A stretch of 64,000 bases of DNA, from contig NZ_FUXC01000001.1 in assembly GCF_900167025.1 (NCBI RefSeq), positions 248,001-312,000 of the forward strand, written 5' to 3'. The translations under genes were made by a program, and so were the position numbers. The notes below the pieces were generated by a model. It was not told where the DNA came from, did no database searches, and worked only from the letters and a program-made list of their open reading frames with translations. Numbering within the stretch: the stretch's first letter is position 1; every line of letters begins with the position of its first letter. This stretch comes from Treponema berlinense. GTDB taxonomy: Bacteria; Spirochaetota; Spirochaetia; Treponematales; Treponemataceae. Shown here in pieces: positions 24,181 through 33,303 of this stretch.

Positions 24181-25683
24181 ATGTGTGATTCTGTTTTGCC
24201 TTCCAATTTGAAAGGTTTTCATATTCATTGTGTCGGAATAAAAGGAACTGGTGTTGTTGCTCTTGTTGAAATTTTACATGCCCACGGAGCTGTAATTACC
24301 GGAAGCGATGTTTCTGAACGTTTTTACACTGACGAAATTCTTGACAAGCTAAAGATTAAGGCTCTGCCTTTTAGTTCCCAAAATATTACGGACAGCGTTC
24401 AGCTTGTAATTTACTCTTCTGCATATAATCCGGATACCAATCCTGACCTTGCAGAAGCCGTAAAACGAGGAATTCCTGTTTTGCTTTATACTCAGGCTCT
24501 TGGAGCGTTTTCTAAGAATGCTTATTCGTGCGGAGTCTGTGGAGTTCACGGAAAAACTACAACGACAGGCCTTTGCGGCTCTATTTTTAAGAAACTTGAT
24601 TTTCCTGGCGCAGTCCTTGCAGGAAGCATAATTTCGTCTTTTGGAGGCTGCACTTATACAAGTCCGGTTTCTGCAGAAGTCTCTCCCTTAAAAAAATCTT
24701 TTTTTATTGCTGAAACCTGCGAATATCAAAGACACTTTATGTCTTTTTTTCCGCAGAAAATTATTCTTACCTCTGTCGAAAGCGATCATCAGGATTATTA
24801 TCCGACCTTTAAAGACATTCAGCGCGCTTTTGTCGATTATATCTGTCTTTTGCCTCAGGGCGGACAGCTGATTTTTTGCGCCGATGACAGCGGCGCTTTG
24901 GAGACTGCTAAAATCGCTTTTGAAAAACGTCCTGACATAAAAATGATTCCTTACGGCGAGAATGCGGATGGCGACTATCGCTTAAAATTCGGCCGGGTCG
25001 AAGGCGGAAAGCAATATTTTGAAGTTGCGTGTCTCGGGGAATGTGCAATCTGCGTTCCCGGAAAGCATAATGTCCGCAATTCTGCCGCCGCCGTTGCCTT
25101 AAACTGCGAGCTTTTAAAAACTTACGGAAAAGATTTGTCTTCCTGCAAAGAAAAAATCAAAGAAGGCCTTTTAAGTTTTACCGGCGGAAGAAGACGAAGC
25201 GAAATAGTAGGACGTGCAAAAACTCCTCTTGGGCAGGAAGTTATCTTTATTGACGATTACGGACATCACCCGACAGCAATCAAGACGACGCTCGAAGGTT
25301 TCCGCAATTTTTATAAGGGACACAAGATTATCGTTGACTTTATGAGCCACACATACACAAGAACGGCGGCTTTGCTTGAAGAATTTGCTTCCAGTTTTGA
25401 AAGTGCCGACAAGGTTATCATCAATAAAATTTATGCGAGTGCCCGCGAAAACGCTTCCTGCGCAAAGGTCAGCGGCGAAATCCTTTCTGAACACGCAAAA
25501 AAATATCATAAGGACGTAACTTACTGCGGCGAATTTGATGAGGCCGCAAAAACTGCATTTAAAATGCTTTCCGAGCCTTCTGGAAGCGATTATCCTGACG
25601 GATATATTTTTGTGACAATGGGCGCCGGAAACAACTGGCAGGTTGGAACAAAAGTTCTAAGAATGCTTGAAACAAAAAACTGA
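24181..25683 (+). CDS. murC: UDP-N-acetylmuramate--L-alanine ligase (MurC; Mpl-like alternative)
   Basis: 500 aa, Mur-ligase layout. The N-terminal Rossmann part has HIHCVGIKGTGVVALVEIL and ITGSDVSERFYT. The central ATPase has GVHGKTTTTG (P-loop, about 119-128) and ETCEYQRHFMSFFP, with ESDHQDYYPTF. The C-terminal domain has YGHHPTAIKTTLEG. It adds L-Ala to UDP-MurNAc in the cytoplasm, the first peptide step of peptidoglycan. Some spirochaete genes of this type are annotated Mpl, the recycling enzyme; I favour MurC. It is slightly longer than the E. coli protein. No RBS is obvious near the ATG. Confidence 0.82.
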   Translation: MCDSVLPSNLKGFHIHCVGIKGTGVVALVEILHAHGAVITGSDVSERFYTDEILDKLKIKALPFSSQNITDSVQLVIYSSAYNPDTNPDLAEAVKRGIPVLLYTQALGAFSKNAYSCGVCGVHGKTTTTGLCGSIFKKLDFPGAVLAGSIISSFGGCTYTSPVSAEVSPLKKSFFIAETCEYQRHFMSFFPQKIILTSVESDHQDYYPTFKDIQRAFVDYICLLPQGGQLIFCADDSGALETAKIAFEKRPDIKMIPYGENADGDYRLKFGRVEGGKQYFEVACLGECAICVPGKHNVRNSAAAVALNCELLKTYGKDLSSCKEKIKEGLLSFTGGRRRSEIVGRAKTPLGQEVIFIDDYGHHPTAIKTTLEGFRNFYKGHKIIVDFMSHTYTRTAALLEEFASSFESADKVIINKIYASARENASCAKVSGEILSEHAKKYHKDVTYCGEFDEAAKTAFKMLSEPSGSDYPDGYIFVTMGAGNNWQVGTKVLRMLETKN

Positions 25684-25746
25684 CAATTTTTTAGTCCAAT
25701 GCAATTTTACAGTGAAAATTTAACAATAAAATGGAGATAAAAATTT

Positions 25747-26616
25747 ATGAACAGCATGACAGGATATGGATTTAAGGAAACCATAGTCGAGAATACTCAA
25801 ATCAGCGTCGAAATAAAATCCGTGAACAACCGTTTTTTGGATTTGAATGTGAATATTCCTTCGTTCTTAAATCCCCTTGAATCAAAAATCCGCAAAATCG
25901 TTTCTTCTAAAATCGTGCGTGGAAAAATCGACCTTACAATCCGCGTAAAAGACATGAATTCTACTGCAAAGGTAAATCCTGACCCTGCCGCGGCTTTAAT
26001 GTATCGCGATGCAATCGCAAAAGTAAGCGAGGCTCTTGGCTATCCGGCTTCTTCAATTCCTCTTTCTCTGATTGTGTCTCAGGACGGAGTTTTAAATATC
26101 ACTCATGAATATGATGCCGAAGTTTATTGGTCAAAAATCGAGCCTGTTTTTAACGAGGTTTTTGAACAGTTTGTGTCTGACCGTGAACGCGAGGGAGAAA
26201 ATCTCAAAGTAGATCTTCTAAAAAAACTTGATATTCTCGACAAGTGCGCTTCTTTCTTTAAGGAATGGCAGCCAAAAATGGAACAGAAATTTAGGGAACA
26301 GATTACAACCCGCTTTAACGAGCTTTTGGGAGACAGCGCAGACCAAAACCGTATTATGACAGAAGTTGCCTCAATGATGATAAAATACACGATCAACGAG
26401 GAAATCATTCGTCTTCACAGCCATCTTTCTGCAATGCGCAACGAATTCTTGCAAAATCCAATTCCTGGAAAACGCATTGACTTTATCTGTCAGGAGGCAA
26501 ACCGCGAAATAAACACAATCGGCTCAAAAAATCAGTTTACGGAAGTAGGCGAGATGGTCATAAATGCAAAAGATGCCCTTGAAAATATCCGTGAACAGAG
26601 TAAAAATGTAGAATAA
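25747..26616 (+). CDS. yicC: YicC-family endoribonuclease
   Basis: 289 aa, standard length. The invariant start MNSMTGYGF, the NNRFLDLNVNIP block (about 28-39) and the C-terminal DUF1732 segment (MIKYTINEEIIRLHSHLSAMRNEF...PIPGKRIDFICQEANREINTIGSKNQ) are all present. YicC/YloC proteins are hexameric clamp-like ribonucleases acting in RNA turnover. RBS GGAG precedes the ATG. The CMP-kinase-like gene follows by about 47 bp and may be co-transcribed. Confidence 0.92.
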   Translation: MNSMTGYGFKETIVENTQISVEIKSVNNRFLDLNVNIPSFLNPLESKIRKIVSSKIVRGKIDLTIRVKDMNSTAKVNPDPAAALMYRDAIAKVSEALGYPASSIPLSLIVSQDGVLNITHEYDAEVYWSKIEPVFNEVFEQFVSDREREGENLKVDLLKKLDILDKCASFFKEWQPKMEQKFREQITTRFNELLGDSADQNRIMTEVASMMIKYTINEEIIRLHSHLSAMRNEFLQNPIPGKRIDFICQEANREINTIGSKNQFTEVGEMVINAKDALENIREQSKNVE

Positions 26617-26663
26617 TTTTTGCTTTGCCTGAAAAGCTACCAAAACTAAAACTGGAGAAAAAA

Positions 26664-27209
26664 ATGAAATTAAAAAAAGAACTTCGCGTTGCAATCAGCG
26701 GAAAATCTGGCTGCGGAAATACAACGGTTTCTACTCTTTTAAGCCAAAAACTTGGAATTAAACTAATCAATTATACTTTCCGACAGCTTGCCGCGGAAAA
26801 AGGTCTTACTCTTGCCCAGGTAATTGAAAATGCAAAGAATGATGATTCTTATGACAAATATGTGGACACTCATCAGGTTGAACTTGCAGAAAAAGAAAGC
26901 TGCGTTCTTGGAAGCCGTCTTGCAATCTGGATGCTAAAAATTGCAGATTTAAAAGTTTATCTTTATGCAAGCGATGAAACCAGGGCAGGGCGCGTTTTTA
27001 ACCGTGAAGGCGGCGATCTTGCAGAAATTGCGCGTTTTACGGCAATGCGCGACAGCGAAGACAGCCGGCGTTATAAAAAACTCTACGAAATTGACAACAA
27101 TAAATACGACTTTGCCGACTTGATAATAGACACTGCAAATTATTCTCCAGAGCAGATTGTGGATTTAATTCTAAATGAGCTGGAAAAACGCGGTTTTATC
27201 GAAAAATAG
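26664..27209 (+). CDS. Cytidylate-kinase-like P-loop protein
   Basis: 181 aa from ATG 26664, preferred over an upstream TTG (26625) because TGGAGAA lies 5-11 bp before it. RVAISGKSGCGNTTVSTLLSQKLG (about 7-30) is a P-loop of the CMP-kinase type in which Asn replaces the usual Lys, as in archaeal-type enzymes with a Thr there. GSRLAIWML and VYLYASDETRAGRVFNREGG (lid) follow, then YKKLYEIDNNKYDFADLIIDT, the NMP-binding end of CMP kinases. Likely phosphorylates CMP/dCMP. A canonical cmk could exist elsewhere, so the role is not certain. Confidence 0.75.
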   Translation: MKLKKELRVAISGKSGCGNTTVSTLLSQKLGIKLINYTFRQLAAEKGLTLAQVIENAKNDDSYDKYVDTHQVELAEKESCVLGSRLAIWMLKIADLKVYLYASDETRAGRVFNREGGDLAEIARFTAMRDSEDSRRYKKLYEIDNNKYDFADLIIDTANYSPEQIVDLILNELEKRGFIEK

Positions 27210-27241
27210 AATAGCTGTAAACAATAAAACATCATTAAAAG

Positions 27242-27286
27242 AAAAAAAGGCTGTCTTAGAAAAGTTTTCCAAGACAGCCTTTTTTT
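27242..27286. terminator. Bidirectional terminator between the kinase-like gene and leuD
   Basis: A perfect 16-bp stem: AAAAAAAGGCTGTCTT (27242-27257) and AAGACAGCCTTTTTTT (27271-27286). Runs of A and T on the two sides serve both convergent genes. Confidence 0.9.
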
Positions 27287-27300
27287 ATAAAAATGTAAAA

Positions 27301-27834
27301 CTAGTATTTTGATTCAGCGTAGCCAATCCAGCCTTCATTTTCAATCAGAGCCTTTTCAAAACCTTCAAGCTTAAAAGGATAACTTTTTGAAAGAGAGCCG
27401 GCGATAAGTTTTACTTTCCATGTGCCGTCATCTTTTGGTTCGATTTTACATTCGCATTCCTTATCAGCAAATGTGCGGAACATGTCGTCAATTTCGCGTT
27501 TTGGCATTTCCAAAGCAAGAAGACCGCAGTTGTACATATTCTGTCTGAAAATTCTTGCAAAATTCGGAGCAATTACTGCATAGATTCCGTTTACTTCGAG
27601 AGCCCATGGCGCGTGTTCACGGCTTGAACCGCAACCAAAGTTTTCGCGGGTAATTATTACTTTTTTTCCTGGAACATCGCGTTTTGCATCGAATCCATCG
27701 AGTTTAAGGTCTTCAAGACAGTATGGTTTTAAAGCCTGTTTTGAAATTTCAGTCAAATATTTTGCAGGAATGATTTCGTCAGTGTTAATGTCTGAACGAT
27801 CCAAAAAAAGTACCGGTCCACCGAATGCTTTCAT
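27301..27834 (-). CDS. leuD: 3-isopropylmalate dehydratase small subunit
   Basis: 177 aa, the short archaeal-like form. Visible are LDRSDINTDEIIPAKYL (about 11-27) and the substrate-specificity/swivel-domain motif NFGCGSSREHAPWAL (about 66-80). With LeuC it isomerises 2- to 3-isopropylmalate in leucine synthesis. leuC lies 50 bp upstream in the same direction, so they form one operon. The related homoaconitase or citramalate-pathway small subunit cannot be excluded from sequence alone. leuA and leuB are not nearby. Confidence 0.9.
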   Translation of the reverse strand: MKAFGGPVLFLDRSDINTDEIIPAKYLTEISKQALKPYCLEDLKLDGFDAKRDVPGKKVIITRENFGCGSSREHAPWALEVNGIYAVIAPNFARIFRQNMYNCGLLALEMPKREIDDMFRTFADKECECKIEPKDDGTWKVKLIAGSLSKSYPFKLEGFEKALIENEGWIGYAESKY

Positions 27835-27884
27835 AATTTTCTCCCATTTAGGCAGAGAATGAAAATTATCCTCTGCCTTTTATT

Positions 27885-29171
27885 TTATCCTTTGTAATTT
27901 TCTGAATTTGTGATTGTTCCTGCGATTGCTGTTGCAGCGGCAGAAGCCGGGCTCATAAGGTGAACCATTCCGCCTTTTCCCATGCGTCCGTTAAAGTTGC
28001 GGTTTGTTGTAGAAGCGCAAACTTCACCTTCAGCAAGTACTCCGTTCGACATGCCAAGACAGGCTCCGCAGGTAGGATTTGTTACACAGAATCCTGCTTC
28101 AAGGAAGATGTCAATCAAGCCTTCTGCTACAGCCATTTTGTAGATTTTTGGAGTTGCAGGAGAAACGATTCCGCGTACTCCGTCTGCAAGATGGTGACCT
28201 TTTAATACTCCTGCTGCAATGCGAAGGTCGGAGATACGTCCGTTTGTGCAGGAGCCAATGTATACCTGATCAACACGTGTGCCTTTCATTTCAGAAATAT
28301 TTTTAATCTGATCCGGTTTGTAGTTGATTGTACATACTGGCTCAAGGTTAGAAAGGTCTTCTGTTATTACTTTTTCGTAAACTGCATCTTCGTCATCGCG
28401 CCATTTTGCATAATCGGCAATGGCGTCTTCTTTAGTTTTATATTCGTCTTTGATGAATTCCCAAAGGTATTCAACTGTTTTTTCATCAGGGAAGCAGATT
28501 CCGCTTGTACCGCCGGCTTCTACAGCCATATTGCAGAGAGTCATGCGCTCTTCCATTCCCATGTTGTCTACGATTGGACCTGTAAATTCAACTACGCAGT
28601 TTGTTGCGCCGTTTACGCCGATTTTTCCGATCAAATGAAGAATTACGTCTTTTGCGTAAACACCTTCCTTGAGTTTTCCGTTAAGTACGAATTTTATTGT
28701 TTTTGGCTCTTTGAATGAGCATACGCCCTTCAAAATTCCAACTTCAAGGTCTGTAGTTCCAACTCCGGCTGCAAAAGCACCGAATGCTCCGTGTGTACAA
28801 GTGTGGCTGTCGCCCATGATTACTGTAAAACCTGGACGAACGAAGCCTTTTTCCGGGAAAATTGCGTGGCAAACACCGTTGGCGCCAATGTCAAAAAAGT
28901 CCTTTACATTGTTACGGCGGGCCCAATCTCTTAATATTTTTCCCTGGGTTGCAGTTTTGCTGTCTTTTGCAGGAGTTACGTGGTCGATTACGGCCTTGAT
29001 TTTTGTAGGGTCAAAAACCTTGTCTTTGCCGCGTTCTACCAAATCATTTATTGCGATTGGAGTTGTAATTTCGTGACAGAATACACGGTCAAGTTTTAAA
29101 ACATAAGTTCCTTCAAACGGAGTATCTACCAAATGCGATTCAAAAATTTTCTGAGCAATTGTCTTTCCCAT
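27885..29171 (-). CDS. leuC: 3-isopropylmalate dehydratase large subunit
   Basis: 428 aa, the about 420-aa archaeal-like class. Motifs are MGDSHTCTHGAFGAFAAGVGTTD (about 126-148), IGSCTNGRISD and NPTCGACLGMSNG, which supply the three Cys ligands of the 4Fe-4S cluster. The enzyme is an aconitase-family hydro-lyase active with LeuD. An about 75-bp gap separates it from the upstream dehydrogenase gene on the same strand; a short RBS-like GAGGT precedes the start. Confidence 0.92.
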   Translation of the reverse strand: MGKTIAQKIFESHLVDTPFEGTYVLKLDRVFCHEITTPIAINDLVERGKDKVFDPTKIKAVIDHVTPAKDSKTATQGKILRDWARRNNVKDFFDIGANGVCHAIFPEKGFVRPGFTVIMGDSHTCTHGAFGAFAAGVGTTDLEVGILKGVCSFKEPKTIKFVLNGKLKEGVYAKDVILHLIGKIGVNGATNCVVEFTGPIVDNMGMEERMTLCNMAVEAGGTSGICFPDEKTVEYLWEFIKDEYKTKEDAIADYAKWRDDEDAVYEKVITEDLSNLEPVCTINYKPDQIKNISEMKGTRVDQVYIGSCTNGRISDLRIAAGVLKGHHLADGVRGIVSPATPKIYKMAVAEGLIDIFLEAGFCVTNPTCGACLGMSNGVLAEGEVCASTTNRNFNGRMGKGGMVHLMSPASAAATAIAGTITNSENYKG

Positions 29172-29246
29172 CTTTAGTACCTCTAAAATTCTTTAGTATT
29201 TTTAAATAATTTACCGTTTTTGCAAGGAAAATACAATACAAGAATT

Positions 29247-30200
29247 CTAATTAACAACGTTTATGCTTTTTCCGGCAGCAAATGCCTTTAAATTTTCAAG
29301 GGCAATCTTAAAAAGGCGCTGTCTTGCTTCCAGCGGTGCCCAGGCAATGTGCGGAGTCAAAACGCAATTTTTTGCCTTGTAGAGAGGGCAGTCGTTTTTC
29401 ATTGGTTCTGTTCCGATTACATCTGCCGCATAACCGGCAATCTGACCTTCGTCGAGGGCCTGTCTTAAATCACCTTCGTTTACAAGGCCGCCGCGGGCTG
29501 TATTTATTATGACGGCAGTTTTTTTCATTTTGGAAATAGTATTTTTGTTAATCAGCTGAGATGTTTCGGCAGTCATTGGCGCGTGAAGGGTGATAAAGTC
29601 GCTCTGTTCAAAAAGTCCATCTAAAGAAACAGTTTTTTCGTTTCCCTTAAAAGAATTTGGTGAATGAACGTGAATGATTACATTCATTCCAAAGGCATGC
29701 GCAATTTCTGCGACTTTTTGTCCAATCGAGCCGAAGCCAAAAATTCCCAGTGTTTTGCCTTTGAGTTCTGTCAATGGACTTTTCCAATAACAAAAATCAG
29801 GGCTTTTTATCCAATCTCCGTTTTGAACGGATTGTGAATGCTGCTCAACCTGATTGGTAAAATTCAAAATCAAGGCAAATGTATGCTGTGCGACAGAATC
29901 TGTTGAATATGCAGGAATATTTGTTACTGTAATTCCGGCTTCTCTTGCAGCTTTTGTGTCTACAACATTATATCCAGTTGCCATAACTCCAATGTATTTT
30001 AGCTTTGGGCACTGTTCAATTATCTGTTTAGTGATGTTTACTTTGTTTAAAAAAATCGCATCGGAATCTCCGATTCTTTCAACAACAAGTTCTGGTGGAG
30101 TACGGTCATAAACCGTCAATTCTGCAATATCCTTAAAAATACTCCAATCCAAATCGCCTGGATTTGCTGCATAACCGTCTAAAACCGTAACTTTAAGCAT
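29247..30200 (-). CDS. D-2-hydroxyacid dehydrogenase (glycerate dehydrogenase-like)
   Basis: 317 aa. The catalytic domain surrounds an NAD-binding Rossmann fold: LGIFGFGSIGQKVAEIA (about 149-165), the NTARGGLVNE stretch with the substrate Arg, and the His of LTPHIAWAPLEAR. Members reduce hydroxypyruvate, glyoxylate or other 2-keto acids. The trp in HIAWA and overall length fit the HprA/glycerate dehydrogenase group. Substrate is not decided by sequence. A small HMA-like gene lies just upstream (22 bp) on the same strand. Confidence 0.88.
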   Translation of the reverse strand: MLKVTVLDGYAANPGDLDWSIFKDIAELTVYDRTPPELVVERIGDSDAIFLNKVNITKQIIEQCPKLKYIGVMATGYNVVDTKAAREAGITVTNIPAYSTDSVAQHTFALILNFTNQVEQHSQSVQNGDWIKSPDFCYWKSPLTELKGKTLGIFGFGSIGQKVAEIAHAFGMNVIIHVHSPNSFKGNEKTVSLDGLFEQSDFITLHAPMTAETSQLINKNTISKMKKTAVIINTARGGLVNEGDLRQALDEGQIAGYAADVIGTEPMKNDCPLYKAKNCVLTPHIAWAPLEARQRLFKIALENLKAFAAGKSINVVN

Positions 30201-30222
30201 GACACTTCCTTAAAAAATAATT

Positions 30223-30423
30223 TTAATTGAGTACTTCAACACCTGTAGAAGAAATAGCGCTGTTTATTGCGTCTTCGGCAGAACCTTCAAAGTCAACAAG
30301 AACTTGTGATTTGTCTGCATTTGCAACGCAGTTTGTTACACCTGCAACAGCTTTTACTGCCGCTTCTACTTTTGCACATGTATCAGCATCAAACATTCCA
30401 ACAACATATATTTTTTTCTGCAT
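30223..30423 (-). CDS. Small heavy-metal-associated (HMA) fold protein lacking the CxxC pair
   Basis: 66 aa. The beta-alpha-beta pattern KIYVVGMFDADTCAKVEAAVKAVAGVTNCVANADKSQVLVDFEGSAEDAINSAISSTGVEV is that of HMA copper-chaperone-like domains. The metal loop normally GMxCxxC is GMFDADTC here, with only one Cys, so canonical Cu(I) binding is unlikely. It is probably co-transcribed with the dehydrogenase downstream. Function unknown. Confidence 0.75.
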   Translation of the reverse strand: MQKKIYVVGMFDADTCAKVEAAVKAVAGVTNCVANADKSQVLVDFEGSAEDAINSAISSTGVEVLN

Positions 30424-30575
30424 AAGAAATCTTCTCCTGCGAGACTAATAAAAATCGCGGTATCTTAAAAAAATCCCTCAATTATTATATCAATAATTGA
30501 AAGTTATTCAAATAACTTTTGTTTTTATATTAAAAAATATCAGGAAACCAAAAAAGCCTCCAAATAGATAGTTCC
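30424..30575. other. Short intergenic with two perfect AT hairpins
   Basis: CAATTATT (30479-30486)/AATAATTG (30492-30499) and AAGTTATT (30501-30508)/AATAACTT (30511-30518) lie side by side. On the minus strand they follow rlmN and are followed by a T run (about 30466-30472), consistent with termination of rlmN. Confidence 0.5.
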
Positions 30576-31655
30576 TTAATCTTCTCCGTTTCCGTATTTT
30601 TTGCTTCCTGAAAGTTTTTTTCCTTCCACGATTTTATCAGAAAGTGTTTTTCCAAGTTGACCGCAGGCTCCTCCGATTTCCCGTCCGCGTCTTGTGCGCA
30701 GTGTTACGTTTAGTCCTGCTTTTTCAAGTTTTTCGACAAAACGATGGCATTCATTGTTTGAAGGCTCTGTAAATGGCAATGTTTCGACAGGATTCCATGG
30801 AATAAGGTTGATGTTTACATCTATTCCTTTTGCAAAATTTATCATATTTTCTGCCGATTCTGCGCTCGTGTTCGTGTCATGAAGAAGGGCGGCTTCGAGA
30901 GTTACGCGTTTTCCTGTTTTTTTTGCATAGTAATCTATTGCTTTTCGGAGCTCTTCAAGAGGATTTGTCTTTGTAATCGGCATTATTTGCTCACGGAGAA
31001 GCGGATCTGCTGTTGTGAGCGAGACTGCGAGCCTGATTAAAGGACCGTTGTCCGCTAAATCATAAATTCCTTTTATTACTCCAGACGTCGAGAGCGTAAT
31101 TCTTCTTCCAGAAAGGTTTCTGCCCCGTTTATCTGTCAAGACGGAAATTGCCTTTCTGACTGCCGGAAGATTCATCATTGGTTCTCCCATTCCCATAAAT
31201 ACAATGTTGTCGAGCGGACCTGCATATTTTTCAAGGTACAAAAACTGCTCAACGATTTCTGAGGCTGTCAAGCTTCTTGCAAGTCCAAGGTGTCCTGTCT
31301 GGCAGAAAGCGCAGTTCATTGCACAGCCGACCTGACAGCTTACACAGGCTGTTTTTCGGTTTTCTTTATCTGTAAGCAAAACTGTTTCGACCGCAAGTCC
31401 GTCGTTCAAAGTAATCTGAAGCTTTATGGTTCCATCCGGATCTTTTAAAACTTTAGAAACCTCGCAGCATCTGAGGACTGCTTTTTGGGAAAGTGAATTG
31501 CGAAGCACCTGGCTTAAATTTGTCATTGCGTCAAAACTGTCAACGCCTTTTCCAATCCATTCAAAAATCTGTTTTCCGCGGAAAGCCGGAGTAATATTTA
31601 ACTGTTCTGAAATTTCTTCAGGCAAAAGACCTGAAACTGCTATTTTTTCGTTCAT
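30576..31655 (-). CDS. rlmN: 23S rRNA (adenine2503-C2)/tRNA methyltransferase RlmN
   Basis: 359 aa. The radical-SAM motif CAMNCAFC (CxxxCxxC, about 112-119) follows the conserved ACVSCQVG. FMGMGEPMMNL, LSGRRITLSTSGV and the C-terminal RTRRGREIGGACGQL (with the catalytic Cys) are all present. It methylates C2 of A2503 in 23S rRNA, and A37 of some tRNAs, aiding decoding accuracy. The next gene in the same direction (downstream) is the dehydrogenase group, separated by the AT hairpins. Confidence 0.95.
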   Translation of the reverse strand: MNEKIAVSGLLPEEISEQLNITPAFRGKQIFEWIGKGVDSFDAMTNLSQVLRNSLSQKAVLRCCEVSKVLKDPDGTIKLQITLNDGLAVETVLLTDKENRKTACVSCQVGCAMNCAFCQTGHLGLARSLTASEIVEQFLYLEKYAGPLDNIVFMGMGEPMMNLPAVRKAISVLTDKRGRNLSGRRITLSTSGVIKGIYDLADNGPLIRLAVSLTTADPLLREQIMPITKTNPLEELRKAIDYYAKKTGKRVTLEAALLHDTNTSAESAENMINFAKGIDVNINLIPWNPVETLPFTEPSNNECHRFVEKLEKAGLNVTLRTRRGREIGGACGQLGKTLSDKIVEGKKLSGSKKYGNGED

Positions 31656-31684
31656 TCTACCTAGAAAAATAATGCTTTTTTCAA

Positions 31685-32824
31685 CTAATTTAAAGGCTTT
31701 CCTTCAATTATTTTGCCTAACATTTCCGAAATTGCAGTGCTTTTGGTTCCTGTTTTTTGAAAAGTCTTTAAAACCTCAACAGCCTTATTTTTGTCATTTA
31801 TTTTTAAATAACAGTCGGCAAGGTCTATGTAAAGACGGTAATTTTTTGGATCGTTTTTGATTAAATTGTTCAGCCTTTCAATTGCTTCGTCGAAATTTCC
31901 TTCACCTTTGCAGATTAGGGCAAGTCCGAGGGCTGCGTAAATGTCAAAGTCGATTTCCATTGCGCGGTTATAGTATTCTTCCGCCGTTTTGTAATCGCCT
32001 GTGTTTCTGTAAGCATCTCCTGCGCGTGTAAGGATTACCTTATTGTCAGGATCGTTTTTTAGAATTCTGTTCCAATATTCAACTGAGCGGTATTGCTGGT
32101 TCATTCCGCGGTAACAGTCGGCAAGTCCAAAAAGAACATAGAAATTTTCCGGATCCATTTCCAGCGCGCGCTCAAAGTATTTAATTCCTTTGTCGAATGT
32201 CTTTAGCTTTCTGTGGCAGTTTCCGATTGAAGTAAGGACGCGAATATCAACTGCGTCTGCATTTATTTCAAGCATTTTTGTCCAGTAGTAAAGCGCGTCT
32301 TTATATTCCTTAAAATCGTAATAGAGATGTCCGATTCCAATGAGGGCATAGGCGTTTTTGTCTTCCATATCCAGAACTTTAAGATACATTTCTTTTGATT
32401 TTTTAAAGTCGCGGATTTTTCTATAGGCGTCGGCAACCCTTGTAAGGACGGTAATGTTTCTGTCATCGTGTATGAGATACTGCTCCCAGATTTCAATTGC
32501 CTTGTGATACTTGTTCAAAGCCTTATAGCAGTCAGCAAGTCCAAAAAGAGCGTAATTGTTTCCAGGGTGGACAGAAAGACATTTTGAATAAAAATTGACT
32601 GCATTTTTAAAGTGATTTTGTTTTCTTTCACAATCTCCAAGTCCGACAAGAGCGTAATTATTGTTATCTTCAATCTGCAAAATTGATTTGAATGCTGCAA
32701 TTGCGTCTTCAATCCTGTCTTCTTTTAAAAGCTGATAACCTTTTTTTGAAATTTCTGCAATTTTTTCTGCTTCTTTTTGTTCTGACTGATTTGCAATTAC
32801 AGTTTCGTTTTTTACATCGGACAT
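31685..32824 (-). CDS. Tetratricopeptide-repeat protein
   Basis: 379 aa, no signal peptide. About nine TPR units follow one another from about residue 25 to 350 (for instance NNYALVGLGDCERKQNHFKNAVNFYSKCL, ENFYVLFGLADCYRGMNQQYRSVEYWNRIL). Many have a recurrent ALxGLADCY core, with G-D-C at the helix ends. It is likely a cytoplasmic protein-interaction scaffold. A good RBS (AGGAGAG) precedes the ATG. A 115-aa protein with similar helices lies upstream; the two may be one operon with rlmN downstream. Confidence 0.85.
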   Translation of the reverse strand: MSDVKNETVIANQSEQKEAEKIAEISKKGYQLLKEDRIEDAIAAFKSILQIEDNNNYALVGLGDCERKQNHFKNAVNFYSKCLSVHPGNNYALFGLADCYKALNKYHKAIEIWEQYLIHDDRNITVLTRVADAYRKIRDFKKSKEMYLKVLDMEDKNAYALIGIGHLYYDFKEYKDALYYWTKMLEINADAVDIRVLTSIGNCHRKLKTFDKGIKYFERALEMDPENFYVLFGLADCYRGMNQQYRSVEYWNRILKNDPDNKVILTRAGDAYRNTGDYKTAEEYYNRAMEIDFDIYAALGLALICKGEGNFDEAIERLNNLIKNDPKNYRLYIDLADCYLKINDKNKAVEVLKTFQKTGTKSTAISEMLGKIIEGKPLN

Positions 32825-32877
32825 TTTGCGCTCTCCTAGTACAATTCTATTTTTAAAATTCAGCGGTTTTGTGTTTT

Positions 32878-33225
32878 TTATTCTTTTTCAAGAACCGAAA
32901 TCACCTTTGCGATTTTTTCGTAAATGGCTTCGCATTTTTTTTTGTTTTTTGCTAAAATATAAAATTTCAAGGCTTTAAGCGATTGATTTTTTTTGCTCAA
33001 TAAATCTCCAACTCTGGTAAGTCCGTCGGAATAGCCGGTTGTAATAAATATTCTTGCGGCTTCCTGAATTTTACCATTGTTAAAAAGCTCATTGCCCTTG
33101 CGGTTCAATATGACTTTCTGTTCGGAAGACAGTGAAGTTAATGGAGAATCTGTAACTTTTATAAAACCATCAGGAGGTCGATTTGACTCAACTGCCGTGA
33201 GAAAAGCATTTTTTTGAAGTGACAT
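32878..33225 (-). CDS. Small helical repeat-like protein, function unknown
   Basis: 115 aa. ELFNNGKIQEAARIFITTGYSDGLTRVGDLLSKKNQSLKALKFYILAKNKKKCEAIYEKIAKVI gives helix pairs in TPR style. No other domain. Conserved neighbours (TPR gene downstream, rsmD upstream) suggest a spirochaete-specific housekeeping protein, but the job cannot be read. Confidence 0.6.
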   Translation of the reverse strand: MSLQKNAFLTAVESNRPPDGFIKVTDSPLTSLSSEQKVILNRKGNELFNNGKIQEAARIFITTGYSDGLTRVGDLLSKKNQSLKALKFYILAKNKKKCEAIYEKIAKVISVLEKE

Positions 33226-33303
33226 TCACTTTTTTACCTTTATATTTTAACTTAAATAAATTCTAGCACGAAAAAAATCAAAGTCAAGGAAATTATTTTT
33301 CTG

